From NCBI GenBank assembly GCA_948471055.1, contig CAOKQZ010000002.1:1-64000 (forward strand): DNA of 64,000 nucleotides, given 5' to 3'. A model generated the notes under the pieces. It was given only the letters and a program-made list of their open reading frames with translations. It did not search any database and had not been told where the DNA came from. Of this stretch, positions 9,973 to 18,273 are shown piece by piece. Source of the DNA: an uncultured Clostridium sp. GTDB taxonomy: Bacteria; Bacillota; Clostridia; TANB77; CAG-508. A program made the translations under genes and the position numbers. Position 1 is the stretch's first letter. Each line of letters begins with the position of its first letter.

Positions 9973-10021
9973 AATTGACAGAAAAATTACAACATCAAAA
10001 CAAAAATAAAGGAGATGCCCC

Positions 10022-10798
10022 ATGAATTTATTTGATTCCCATTGTCATCTAGATGACGAAAAATTTAATTTAGACCGAGAACAAACCATACAGCACATAT
10101 TCCAGTCTGGTGTAACCAAACTAATTAGTGCAGGCTATAGCTTAGAAGGTTCCAAACAGGGACTAGAACTTGCCAAAACTTATCCACAAATCTACACAGT
10201 TTCGGGAATATCTCCTAACGATATTTCAGAAAATGTGGAAAACATAGAAGAACAAATTCGTCAAATTGAAACTTTAGCAAGCCATGAAAAAGTAGTAGGA
10301 ATTGGAGAAATTGGCTTAGATTATTACTGGAATAAAGAAAACAAAGACCTACAACAATTTGCCTTTATCACCCAAATCGAATTAGCCAATAAGTTAAACC
10401 TACCAATTGTCATTCACACAAGAGAAGCAGTGACCAACACCCTAGAAATCTTAAAAGCCCATCCGGTTACTAAAAAAGGTGTATTCCACTGTTGCCCACT
10501 AAATAGAGAGTTAGTAAAAGAAGCCCTAGCCATAGGCTTCTACATCTCCTTTGCAGGACCAGTTACCTTCAAAAACGCCAAAAATGCAGACGAAATTATC
10601 CAAATGGTACCAGACGATAAAATGCTAATCGAAACCGACAGCCCATACCTATCCCCAGAACCAAACCGAGGAAAACGAAACGACTCCTCCAATGTCATCT
10701 ATATTGCAAGAAAAATTGCAGAAGTAAAAGGATATGAGGTAGCAAAAGTTGCTAATATCACTTATCAAAATGCATGCCGAATTTTTGAAATTAGGTAA
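10022..10798 (+). CDS. tatD: TatD-family metal-dependent DNase
   Basis: The 258-residue product begins FDSHCHLDD, the HxH metal site of TatD hydrolases. It also has GEIGLDYYW, PIVIHTREA, GVFHCCP and a C-terminal ETDSPYLSPEPNRGKRNDSSNV block. TatD enzymes are Mg-dependent 3'-5' exonucleases linked to DNA repair and to D-aminoacyl-tRNA-type activities. Start ATG 10022 has an AAAGGAGATGCCCC SD. Downstream is a short region with an unassigned ORF. Confidence 0.95.
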   Translation: MNLFDSHCHLDDEKFNLDREQTIQHIFQSGVTKLISAGYSLEGSKQGLELAKTYPQIYTVSGISPNDISENVENIEEQIRQIETLASHEKVVGIGEIGLDYYWNKENKDLQQFAFITQIELANKLNLPIVIHTREAVTNTLEILKAHPVTKKGVFHCCPLNRELVKEALAIGFYISFAGPVTFKNAKNADEIIQMVPDDKMLIETDSPYLSPEPNRGKRNDSSNVIYIARKIAEVKGYEVAKVANITYQNACRIFEIR

Positions 10799-10845
10799 TA
10801 GGTTAAAAGTGATTAGTTTTAAGTAGAAGTTGGCTTTGGCTTTTT

Positions 10846-11088
10846 ATGGTAGATACCTGTGTGATAGGTGCAACAACAGGAGATGGCGAGAAAGCTATCA
10901 GTCCGCAACTTGCAGCAGGAGCCATGTCCGGTGGCAATGTTCCTCCTTCTTGTACTAGAGTCAAAAGCGTGGCACAACTCTACAAGGAGCAGGTAAGAAA
11001 GTACAAAAAGGAAGCATGGGCAAGACGAATTGCCAAGGTAAAACGTTTTCTTATGGGAGTAAATCCCACCAAAAAAATCAACCCCTAG
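10846..11088 (+). other. Unassigned 80-codon ORF or small RNA ahead of a strong terminator
   Basis: This ORF has no recognisable SD before its ATG, matches no family I know and uses bases differently from its neighbours (GGAGCCATGTCCGGTGGC). It ends inside the loop of the terminator at 11072-11101. The region 10800-11100 could be a small RNA gene with its own terminator rather than a protein gene. Inner complementary pieces (GGAGC, GGAAC/GTTCC-like) are suggestive only. Confidence 0.3.
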
Positions 11089-11101
11089 GGTTGATTTTTT
11101 T
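11072..11101. terminator. Bidirectional terminator between the unassigned locus and lemA
   Basis: A stem AAAAAATCAACCC / GGTTGATTTTTT with a CTAG loop, flanked by A and T runs. It can terminate both the plus-strand unit at 10.8-11.1 kb and lemA on the minus strand. Confidence 0.85.
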
Positions 11102-11108
11102 GGTAGCA

Positions 11109-11663
11109 TTATTTTCCAAAATCGACTTTTACATTTTTTCTTGCTTCTTCGGAATCGACTTTAAACAATTCTTCTGGTTTAAAATTAAACATAGAAGCAA
11201 TAATATTAGTAGGAACTACTTCTAATTTTGTATTGTACATGGTAGCACTATCATTATAGAATTGTCTTGCAAAAGTAAGTTTGTTTTCTGTGTTTTGAAG
11301 TTCTTCTTGTAATGCCAAAAAGTTTTGGTTTGCTTTCAATTCTGGATAATTTTCAGAAACTGCCATAATGGTTTTTAAAGTACCAGATAATTGATTATTT
11401 AACTCTGCTTTTTCGGCTACCCCAGAAGCATTTGCCCAAGAAGTTCTAAGATCTGCAATTTTGGTTAGGGTACCTTCCTCATGTCCCATATAACCTTTTA
11501 CTGTTTCTACTAAATTTGGAATTAAATCAAATCTTCTTTGTAATTGAACATCAATTTGACTCCAAGCATTTTTTACTTTTTGTCTTGCTCTTACTAAACC
11601 ATTATACATACCAATTAAAACCAAAATAAGCAAAACAACAACACCTAATATAATCCATCCCAT
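11109..11663 (-). CDS. lemA: LemA family protein
   Basis: The 184-residue product has one N-terminal TM helix (IILGVVVLLILVLIGMYN), then the typical LemA helical bundle (QIDVQLQRRFDLIPNLVETV, YPELKANQNF, LENTENKLTFARQFYNDS, FPPEELF-like end). LemA proteins are membrane-tethered with the N-terminus outside; their biochemical role is not established. ATG at 11663 is preceded by AGAGGAGGAAAAATT. It is a single-gene unit ending at the bidirectional terminator. Confidence 0.93.
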   Translation of the reverse strand: MGWIILGVVVLLILVLIGMYNGLVRARQKVKNAWSQIDVQLQRRFDLIPNLVETVKGYMGHEEGTLTKIADLRTSWANASGVAEKAELNNQLSGTLKTIMAVSENYPELKANQNFLALQEELQNTENKLTFARQFYNDSATMYNTKLEVVPTNIIASMFNFKPEELFKVDSEEARKNVKVDFGK

Positions 11664-11740
11664 AATTTTTCCTCCTCTAAATTTGATAGTATCATCATAG
11701 CATAATTTAAAGGAATATACAAGAATTTATTTAAAAATAC

Positions 11741-11769
11741 TTGTACAATCCCTTAAGGAGTGCTAAAAT
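11741..11769 (+). promoter_or_regulatory. Promoter of pyrB
   Basis: TTGTAC (11741-11746), a 17-bp spacer and TAAAAT (11764-11769) with a TG extension at 11761-11762. It lies about 30 bp before the chosen pyrB start and rules out the earlier in-frame ATG at 11741 as the real start. Confidence 0.7.
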
Positions 11770-11797
11770 AGAAAAAATGTCGAAAGGAAGAGGAAAA

Positions 11798-12695
11798 ATG
11801 AATGTATTAAACTTAGATGATTTTACGACAGAAGAGATTTGCAAAATTTTAGATTTAGCCGAAGAATTTAAGAACGGAAAACAGGTAGATTATAAGGGAA
11901 AGAAGGTAATCGCGAATTTGTTTTTTGAGCCTTCTACAAGAACGCATTATAGTTTTGATATGGCAGCTTTGCGTTTGGGGTGTAAAACACAAAATTTTGA
12001 TGCGGGAAATTCTAGCTTAAAAAAAGGGGAAAGTTTATATGATACCGTAAAAACGTTTGAAATGTTTGGAAATGATGCTGTTGTTATTCGCCATGTAGAA
12101 AACGAATATTATAAACAACTAGAGAAAATTGGAATTCCAATTTTAAATGCAGGAGATGGAACAGGGAACCATCCTTCTCAATCCTTATTAGATTTACTAA
12201 CCATAAGACAAGAATTTGGAACATTCGAAGGACTAAAAGTGGTTATTGTAGGTGATATTCGTCATTCTAGAGTGGCTCATACCAATTTTAAAGTGATGCA
12301 AAGGCTTGGTATGGAAGTATATACGTCCCGGACCACTTGAATACAAAGAAGAAGGGTATCATTACGTAGAATTTGATGAGATTATTAGTAAAGTCGATGT
12401 GGTTATGCTTCTTCGTGTACAACATGAAAGACATGAAGAGAAAATGAACGAAACTGTAGAAGAATATCATAAGGCATTTGGCTTAAACCAAACAAGAGTA
12501 CAAGCCATGAAAGAAACTGCCATCATTATGCATCCAGCCCCATTTAACCGAAATGTTGAGATTGCCGATGATATAGTAGAATGCGAAAAATCACGTATCT
12601 TTAAACAAGTACAAAATGGTGTATATGTAAGAATGGCATTAATTCATATGGTTTTAGAAAATAATATCGAATTGATAAAAAAGGAAAATAAATAA
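11798..12695 (+). CDS. pyrB: Aspartate carbamoyltransferase catalytic chain, with +1 recoding at CGG 12329
   Basis: PyrB condenses carbamoyl phosphate and aspartate in pyrimidine synthesis. The N-terminal frame holds the carbamoyl-phosphate loop FFEPSTRTHYSF, then GDGTGNHPSQSLLD and VGDIRHSRVAHTN. At 12329 the frame reads TCC CGG ACC. Omitting the C gives Ser-Gly-Pro-Leu (TSGPLEY) and continues through LLRVQHER and HPAPFNRNVEI to the stop at 12695. The total of about 298 residues fits the family. ATG 11798 is chosen because of its SD (GGAAGAGGAAAA) and the promoter just upstream. No pyrI or other pyr gene is adjacent. Confidence 0.93.
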
Positions 12696-12919
12696 AAGGA
12701 AAAGTTTGTAACCGAAAAAAGTGTTACAGACTTTTGGTAACTCTGACATAAAAATGTAATATAAAACTTTCTTGACAGAAGATATAGGTTAGTATAAAAT
12801 GAAACCATAAGGTAAACAAAGAAATACAAGGTTATGGAATAAAACAGAGAAAATGGATTCATAATGTTGTAGAAATGAGTGAGGTAATTGAAAAATAAAA
12901 GGGAAGGAGCAGAAGAAAA

Positions 12920-13042
12920 ATGAAAAGATTAAAACAAGTAGAAGGTATCACGTTAATAGCACTTATCATTACGATTTTATTTTCTTATGACGAAAAATTA
13001 AAATGTAGTAATAGCAAAGGTTTCCTCCTACAAACGCTTTAG
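12920..13042 (+). pseudogene. Type IV pilin-like N-terminal remnant
   Basis: After a good SD (GGGAAGGAGC) a 40-codon frame begins MKRLKQVEGITLIALIITIL, the prepilin peptidase site and hydrophobic start of type IV pilin-like proteins. The frame then runs into unrelated residues and stops. A TTGACA/TATAAA pair with a short 15-bp spacer lies at 12772-12798. I read it as the 5' stub of a deleted pilin-like gene. Confidence 0.6.
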
Positions 13043-13205
13043 TAATTTATAAATTTTCACATATTTAAAAGATGAATTGTAAAAAATAATAATACAATGT
13101 CATCTTTTTTTGAATTTGTAATGAAATTTTTGGAAATAAATGCTATAATGTCAATATATTAATAAATTTGCAGACACATTTGCTAATTTTAAAATTAAGA
13201 TTTTG

Positions 13206-13231
13206 AATTTCGCAGACGCATCTGCGAAATT
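13206..13231. repeat. Palindrome upstream of the YhcG-like gene
   Basis: AATTTCGCAGA - CGCA - TCTGCGAAATT: a perfect 11-bp stem with a 4-nt loop, 60 bp before the nuclease gene. A related palindrome lies just after that gene (14348-14380). Confidence 0.75.
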
Positions 13232-13291
13232 TAGAAAACAATTGTAAAATCAATCTTTTTATAAAAAATATATAAAGAAAAGAGGAAATTT

Positions 13292-14326
13292 ATGGAAGAA
13301 AATAAAATGTTAGAAAAAGATTTTAAAGAAGTATTTAAAGATATAAAAAATGAAATATTAAATGCACAATATGACATTTACAAAACTGCAAATATACGAA
13401 CATTAGCATTATATAGTTATTTAGGACGAGTAATAGATGAGAATGCTAAATATGGAAATAGCTTTATAAACAATTTATCAATAGAACTAAAAGTTAATTT
13501 TCCTAATATGAAAGGCTTTTCAGAAAGAAATCTTCTTAATATGAAAAAATATTATTTAGAATGTAAAAATAATGGTAATCTTAAAAAACTTTCTGAAAAG
13601 ATACCTTGGTCACACAATATATTAATTTTTAGTAAAATAAAAAGCGAAGAACAAAGAGAGTGGTACATAGAGCAGACTTCAATAAATGGATGGAGTTATG
13701 ATGATTTAGCATTTCAAATCAAAAGTGATTTATATACACGCCAAGTTTTAGGGGATAAACCTAATAATTTTCAAAATACATTGCAAGCACCACAAAGCAA
13801 GCTAGCAAAAGATATGATGAAAGATCCATATATTTTGAATTTGTCAAATTTAAAAGAAAGTTTTATAGAAACAGAACTAGAAAAAGCAATGCTCGAAAGA
13901 ATAAAAACAGTTTTATTGGAATTAGGAAATGGTTTTAGTTTTATAGGAAATCAGTATAAAATTTCGGTAGATGATAAAGATTATTTTATAGATATGTTAT
14001 TTTATCATACTAAATTACATTGCTATATAGTTGTAGAATTAAAAAATACTGAATATAAACCAGAATATGCTGGAAAATTGAATTTCTATTTATCAGCAGT
14101 TGATGATTTAATAAAAACAGATAGTGATAATCCAACAATTGGAATTATATTATGTAGAGAAAAAACAAAGTTTTCAGTTGAGTATTCATTAAGAGATATT
14201 AATAAACCAATAGGAGTTAGTTCTTATGAAATATCAAAGGTATTACCAAAAGACATTTTAGAAGTATTACCAACAGAAGAAGATTTGAACTTGCATATCG
14301 ATATAATTGAAGAAGAAAATGAATAA
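13292..14326 (+). CDS. YhcG / DUF1016 family PD-(D/E)XK nuclease
   Basis: The 344-residue product has the N-terminal DUF1016 helical domain (TLALYSYLGRVI, FPNMKGFSERNLLNMKKYY, IPWSHNILIFSK) and a C-terminal nuclease domain (YFIDMLFYHTKLHCYIVVELK, in which D and ExK fit a PD-(D/E)XK active site). The family is found beside restriction or phage-defence genes and among transposable cassettes; its exact role is not settled. The gene is very AT-rich and flanked by related palindromes in a zone of decayed genes, which suggests a mobile cassette. Confidence 0.88.
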   Translation: MEENKMLEKDFKEVFKDIKNEILNAQYDIYKTANIRTLALYSYLGRVIDENAKYGNSFINNLSIELKVNFPNMKGFSERNLLNMKKYYLECKNNGNLKKLSEKIPWSHNILIFSKIKSEEQREWYIEQTSINGWSYDDLAFQIKSDLYTRQVLGDKPNNFQNTLQAPQSKLAKDMMKDPYILNLSNLKESFIETELEKAMLERIKTVLLELGNGFSFIGNQYKISVDDKDYFIDMLFYHTKLHCYIVVELKNTEYKPEYAGKLNFYLSAVDDLIKTDSDNPTIGIILCREKTKFSVEYSLRDINKPIGVSSYEISKVLPKDILEVLPTEEDLNLHIDIIEEENE

Positions 14327-14347
14327 TATAAAAATTCCAGACGCGTT

Positions 14348-14380
14348 TTGAATTTTCGCGACACTGTCGAGAAAATTCAA
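14348..14380. repeat. Palindrome downstream of the YhcG-like gene
   Basis: TTGAATTTTCGCGACA - C - TGTCGAGAAAATTCAA: a 16-bp stem with one mismatch and a one-base loop. The start TTGAATTTTCGC resembles TTGAATTTCGC in the upstream palindrome. It may double as a terminator, but the pairing of both elements around the gene is notable. Confidence 0.7.
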
Positions 14381-14533
14381 AAAAGGAAAAAAGCTTTAGA
14401 TTTAGAAATAGGTCTAGGGCTTATTTTTATGGAAATTTTTTGTCTACATTTAACAAATATAAAATTATACTAAAAACAATTTAAAATGGCTAAAAATTAA
14501 AAATAAGGCGAATAAACGGAAGAAGGTGAGGGA

Positions 14534-14734
14534 ATGTCTAACTTAAATTTGAAAGGTATATGGATACCAATAGAAATATTAACAGATGACAAGTTAAGTG
14601 ATAAAGAAAAAATTATATATGCAATAATCATTTATTTAAGCAAAGAAAACCAATATTGTTTTCTAACAAATAAAACAATTAGTAAATTATTAAATATATC
14701 AGTAACACAAGTATCAAATTTTTGGGCATCATAG
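14534..14734 (+). pseudogene. Helix-turn-helix replication/phage-type protein, 5' fragment
   Basis: A 66-codon frame (SD GAAGGTGAGGGA) begins GIWIPIEILTDDKLSDKEKIIY and continues with an HTH (FLTNKTISKLLNISVTQVSN), as in HTH_36-type proteins of plasmids, phages and conjugative elements. It stops at 14734. The sequence after it (to about 14824) still reads as remnants of the same protein (NYVLYVTFDET) in another register. Decayed gene. Confidence 0.65.
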
Positions 14735-15043
14735 TTTTGGACAGAAAAGCATAATTATGTTCTTTATGTAACTTTTGATGAAACAGATAAAGTGAAAACT
14801 ACTTCGCTAAAAGAACGCCCATAAAGGTGATGAACCAATATAATAAGTAAGACAAATAAGTTGCATTTTTTAATATAACTAAGAAGTATTAAATGGGCAG
14901 ATGAAATAAAATATTTAAATTGATAGTTTATATTGGAAAAGATATATTAGGGTATTTAGTTATTAATTTGGTTAAAAGCCCTTTATTTTTCTGTCTGATT
15001 ATGATAATATTACAGCATATTTAAATTTAAGGGGAGAAATAAA
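14735..15043. other. Non-coding stretch with gene remnants
   Basis: About 300 bp. The first 90 bp hold a remnant of the preceding HTH protein. The rest is AT-rich sequence with no open frame of note. It ends with the SD (AAGGGGAG) of the next small gene. Confidence 0.5.
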
Positions 15044-15265
15044 ATGTACTTACAAGATATGTATAATACAAAAGAACTAAAGCTAATAGAAGATGCAGGA
15101 ATAATGATTGAAAATAAGGATTATAGTAACGAAGAGTTAGAGGGAGTTGGACATCAGATAGAAGAATACATTATGAACCATAGCAGTAAAAATAATGTTA
15201 TTGATAATTTATTTAAGGAGTATGAAAATATTTTAAATACCTTTATTAAAAAGAGTATTAAATAA
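15044..15265 (+). CDS. Small hypothetical protein, 73 aa
   Basis: An acidic helical protein (YNTKELKLIEDAGIMIENKDY, IEEYIMNHSSKNNVID) with a clear SD (TTAAGGGGAGAAATAAA) and a terminator right after the stop, so it is probably expressed. I do not recognise the family. It sits in the accessory zone. Confidence 0.6.
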   Translation: MYLQDMYNTKELKLIEDAGIMIENKDYSNEELEGVGHQIEEYIMNHSSKNNVIDNLFKEYENILNTFIKKSIK

Positions 15266-15271
15266 TATAAA

Positions 15272-15307
15272 AAGAGTGCAAATAATTCGAGCTATTTGCA
15301 CTCTTTC
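15272..15307 (+). terminator. Terminator of the 73-aa gene
   Basis: A perfect 14-bp stem, AAAGAGTGCAAATA / TATTTGCACTCTTT, with an 8-nt loop, starting seven bases after the stop codon. Confidence 0.85.
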
Positions 15308-15371
15308 ATCAGTAATTTCAACTGATTGTAGCAAAGGTAGACCAACTAAATTTAATTTTCAGTATCGAAGT

Positions 15372-15818
15372 TTAATATAACCAGCATCCAACCCATCCGC
15401 CAGAGTGGCTTCCATCCAACACGCTAATTTCAACCGTATATGTGCCAGACTGATTACTTGCAGTAGCCAATGGCCCTGATTTTTCGTGGTTAAATTTCAA
15501 AAGGATGGGGATATCGTGGCTATTGCCAGATGGGTCCTGTATGTCAACAGACATAGTTCCATATGATGAGGATGAAAAATCCCAACTCTTGAGAGTTGCT
15601 CCAGATATAGTACCCTGTACATTCTCAACATAGATTGTAACATTGCGTGCTCCTGCACTGAGATATGCCGCTCCCCAATACGGAGATGCTTCCCGTGCTG
15701 TTACCTCTGTTTCTGTAGGTGATGCTGCCTGTGCTGTTATGCCTGTTGCCACAGATGATGCCGCCAAAACAGCTAATGACATCATTAAGCAGATTGCAGT
15801 TTTTTTAAGTTTCTTCAT
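15372..15818 (-). CDS. Small secreted protein, 148 aa
   Basis: ATG at 15818 is preceded by AGAAAGGAGCAACAAC. The protein has a signal peptide (MKKLKKTAICLMM, cleavage near AQAASP). The mature beta-rich part of about 115 residues has VTIYVENVQGTIS, YGTMSVDIQDPSG and GTYTVEISVLDG blocks ending in GGWVGCWLY, suggesting a small extracellular beta-sandwich. Its base composition is richer in G+C than the surroundings. It contains one in-frame CGG (plus-strand 15693-15695) that seems to be read as Arg, since the zero frame remains protein-like and the +1 frame does not. Likely acquired; function unknown. Confidence 0.75.
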   Translation of the reverse strand: MKKLKKTAICLMMSLAVLAASSVATGITAQAASPTETEVTAREASPYWGAAYLSAGARNVTIYVENVQGTISGATLKSWDFSSSSYGTMSVDIQDPSGNSHDIPILLKFNHEKSGPLATASNQSGTYTVEISVLDGSHSGGWVGCWLY

Positions 15819-15954
15819 GTTGTTGCTCCTTTCTTACAATCTACCTTTGCTACATTATACAACTATAATATACAGTTGTATACATATTATAATTACTATC
15901 CACTATTTTGTCAACTATATCCACAAAAAACCTAAAAAAACAGATTAATTTTAA

Positions 15955-16002
15955 AACAAAAATAAGATAAGATATTTTATATTATCCTATCTTATTTTTG
16001 TT
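15955..16002 (-). terminator. Terminator of the 16.0-16.6 kb gene
   Basis: A perfect 15-bp stem, AACAAAAATAAGATA / TATCTTATTTTTGTT, just past the stop at 16009 on the minus strand. Confidence 0.7.
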
Positions 16003-16008
16003 TGATAT

Positions 16009-16633
16009 TTACAATACATTTGGTTTTACAATATCATCATCTTTTACTATATCAAATTCATAACTGAATTCTGCAACTCCAAAACCATTAAGTCTTCTAC
16101 AAACTAATCCTGTATCTTTATCTATCCATAATGTTGTATCATTTGTTTCTATCTTATAGCAGTCTTTATCGTTGTATTCAGTCGTTGTAATTCGTGATGT
16201 TATTGCTTTTAATAAATGATTATCACCTAACCAGTAGCTATATGCACATTTTATGAAGTTATTTCCTACTTCAAATTCATCTCGTACTTCTTTTTGGTCT
16301 TCTCTTTGAACAACAGTAATTTTATCATTTCCCTTTATATATGAAGTAGATGTAGTCGTGTATATATTTTGTTGACCGTTTACTTTTACCAATAACCTTC
16401 ATCTCTGATAAAATATTGCCATCTTTATTATAGAACGTTCGTATATACGTATTGTTTTCTTGAATAGTAGAGACGACTTCGAGATAATTTGTTTTATTCG
16501 TATACTCTTTTGATATATTTGCTAGTTTTGTTATTATTATGAATTTTCTTGTTATTAGTATTAGAAATATAGCCAATAAAACTAAAACACAGATAAGGAT
16601 TTTTTTCCATAATTTCATCTTTTTCTTTTCCAT
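16009..16633 (-). CDS. Membrane-anchored extracellular protein, with +1 recoding at CGG (16378-16376)
   Basis: ATG at 16633 follows AAGGAGGTGAAAATAA. The N-terminus (KLWKKILICVLVLLAIFLILI) is one TM helix or uncleaved signal anchor. The extracellular part is then interrupted at the plus-strand position 16376-16378: minus strand reads AAA CGG TCA. Dropping the C gives Lys-Gly-Gln-Gln and joins the second frame (NIYTTTSTSYIKGNDKITV, TLWIDKDTGLVCRR). The fused protein has about 207 residues and resembles lipoprotein-type LolA/DUF-like sensors with a TxWIDKxTG motif. The second half has no SD or plausible start of its own. Function unknown. Confidence 0.75.
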
Positions 16634-17108
16634 TTATTTTCACCTCCTTATCTTTTGTAAATTATATATATTTATATAATAACATATTTGTCTATTTTTA
16701 GCAAATTTTGTAGTTGTAAATGGAAACTTAATATAACTAAGGAATAGGTAGATGAAATAAAATCTAAAGGAATTGAAATAAAACATAGTTTATATATTAA
16801 TGGAAAAAAATTCAAATTTTTATTGACTAATATAAATTAAAATTGTATAATGAAAAAGTCAAATTTTGGAAGAAATCGATGGAAACAATAATAAAGTGGA
16901 GGTGATATAATTTAGAAATACAAATTTATATAGCATTTGTAAGCAAAATCAAAACTGTAAATTACTAATAAAAAATAAAGGAAAAAGAATTCAAATATTT
17001 TTTTTAGCAAAATATCACTAAATAGCAAAATACATAACAGAATAGAATATTTTATTTAGGAAAAATCCATAATATACTAATAAGAAATAAAAAATTAGTA
17101 GGTGAATT
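16634..17108. other. AT-rich intergenic region without genes
   Basis: About 475 bp of very AT-rich DNA upstream of the minus-strand gene. It should contain that gene's promoter. No ORF, RNA gene or strong hairpin is visible. Confidence 0.5.
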
Positions 17109-17240
17109 ATGGATAATAAAAAGATAGGAAAAACAATAAAGAGTATTAGAAAAGCAAAAGACATAACTCAGGAGGAATTAGCAGAAAAAATAAACAGTAG
17201 CCCAGGTTATATTGGAGTATTTTACCAGAAGCAAATGTAG
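17109..17240 (+). pseudogene. XRE-type HTH fragment
   Basis: A 43-codon frame begins MDNKKIGKTIKSIRKAKDIT and includes QEELAEKINSSPGYIG, a Cro/C1-type HTH, then stops prematurely. Nearby text (about 17240-17300) shows no continuation of the family in one frame. Remnant of a phage- or element-type repressor. Confidence 0.6.
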
Positions 17241-17408
17241 AGGGAATGTTTAATTTTTGTGGGGTTAGTGATGTGACTCGAAAAACAAATTTATAATATT
17301 TAGTGAAATTGCCTTAGAAAAATGTATAAAAATACTTGTACAAAAATAATATCTATGATATATTTTATCATAGATATTATTTTATGAAAAAAGTTGAGGT
17401 GTAACTTT

Positions 17409-18137
17409 ATGGAAAACGAAATGATGGATAAAGACAAGAAAACCATTCTGATTGTAGATGATGAACAACACATTGTAGACATCTTAGTTTATAATTTACA
17501 AAAAGAAGGATATAATACCTTACAAGCAAACGATGGCTTAACTGCAGTTGATATTGCACTTAGCCAAAAGCCAGATTTAATTTTATTGGATATCATGCTT
17601 CCTAAAATGGATGGATTAGCTGTTTGTAAACGAATTCGTCATAACCTAAATGTGCCAATTTTGATGCTAACCGCTAAAGACGAAGAAATTGATAAAATTC
17701 TAGGCTTAGAATTAGGAGCAGATGACTATGTAACCAAACCTTTTAGTGTACGAGAATTGATGGCAAGAATTAAGGCCAATTTAAGAAAAGCAGAAGCATC
17801 TTTAGAAGAAGTAGAAGAGAAAACAGAATTAGCAAATAAAATTGTGGTAGGAGACTTAACCTTAGATTTAGATAAATTTGAAGTACAAGTAAAAGGAGAG
17901 GTAGTAGACCTAACCTTACGCGAATTTGAAGTACTAAAATATTTAGCAAGTCAACCAGGACAAGTTATTACAAGAGAAGTATTACTAGAAAAAGTATGGG
18001 GCTATGAATACTATGGAGATATCCGAACTGTTGATGTAACGGTAAGAAGAATTCGTGAAAAAATAGAAAAAGATACTTCAGCTCCTAAGATACTAATTAC
18101 CAAAAGAGGGGTTGGCTATTACATTTCCGCAAGATAA
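17409..18137 (+). CDS. OmpR/PhoB-family response regulator
   Basis: The 242-residue product has a receiver domain (ILIVDDEQHIVDIL acidic pair, LILLDIMLPKMDG phospho-acceptor Asp at about residue 60, MLTAKDEE, DYVTKPFSVREL) and a C-terminal winged helix (LTLREFEVLKYLASQPGQVITREVLLEKVWGY, VDVTVRRIREKIE, TKRGVGYY). It pairs with the histidine kinase at 18274. Start ATG 17409 was chosen over the upstream TTG because of the GTTGAGGTG SD. A terminator separates it from the kinase. The family resemblance is to PhoP/WalR; the signal is unknown. Confidence 0.95.
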   Translation: MENEMMDKDKKTILIVDDEQHIVDILVYNLQKEGYNTLQANDGLTAVDIALSQKPDLILLDIMLPKMDGLAVCKRIRHNLNVPILMLTAKDEEIDKILGLELGADDYVTKPFSVRELMARIKANLRKAEASLEEVEEKTELANKIVVGDLTLDLDKFEVQVKGEVVDLTLREFEVLKYLASQPGQVITREVLLEKVWGYEYYGDIRTVDVTVRRIREKIEKDTSAPKILITKRGVGYYISAR

Positions 18138-18163
18138 AAAATAAAAATTGAAAAAGAATAAGT

Positions 18164-18193
18164 CAGAAATCAGGCAAACCATTCTGATTTCTG
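18164..18193 (+). terminator. Terminator between response regulator and kinase
   Basis: A perfect 10-bp stem, CAGAAATCAG / CTGATTTCTG, with a 10-nt loop and a TCTTTTT tail. It would lower expression of the kinase relative to the regulator if the two are co-transcribed. Confidence 0.75.
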
Positions 18194-18220
18194 TCTTTTT
18201 CGTTAAAGTAAAATAGGATT

Positions 18221-18247
18221 GTAGGGGGTCGATGCCCACATCGACCT
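18221..18247. repeat. GTAGGGG-type palindromic repeat
   Basis: GTAGGGGGTCGATGCCCACA then TCGACCT. Same family as 19761-19788, where GGTCGATGctCACATCGACC is nearly identical. Confidence 0.65.
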
Positions 18248-18273
18248 AGCAATTGAAACAAAAGGGGAATAGC

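Noticed and set aside
10819..11109. Minus-strand 96-aa ORF opposite the unassigned locus
   Set aside because: It spans a terminator, has no SD and shows a Cys/His-rich composition unlike a real protein.
11741..11797. Longer pyrB start at ATG 11741
   Set aside because: The promoter -35 and -10 boxes lie within this segment; ATG 11798 has the SD and matches the family start.
15643..15948. Plus-strand 101-aa ORF opposite the secreted protein
   Set aside because: It is the antisense of a signal-peptide protein with a good SD and runs through that gene's promoter region.
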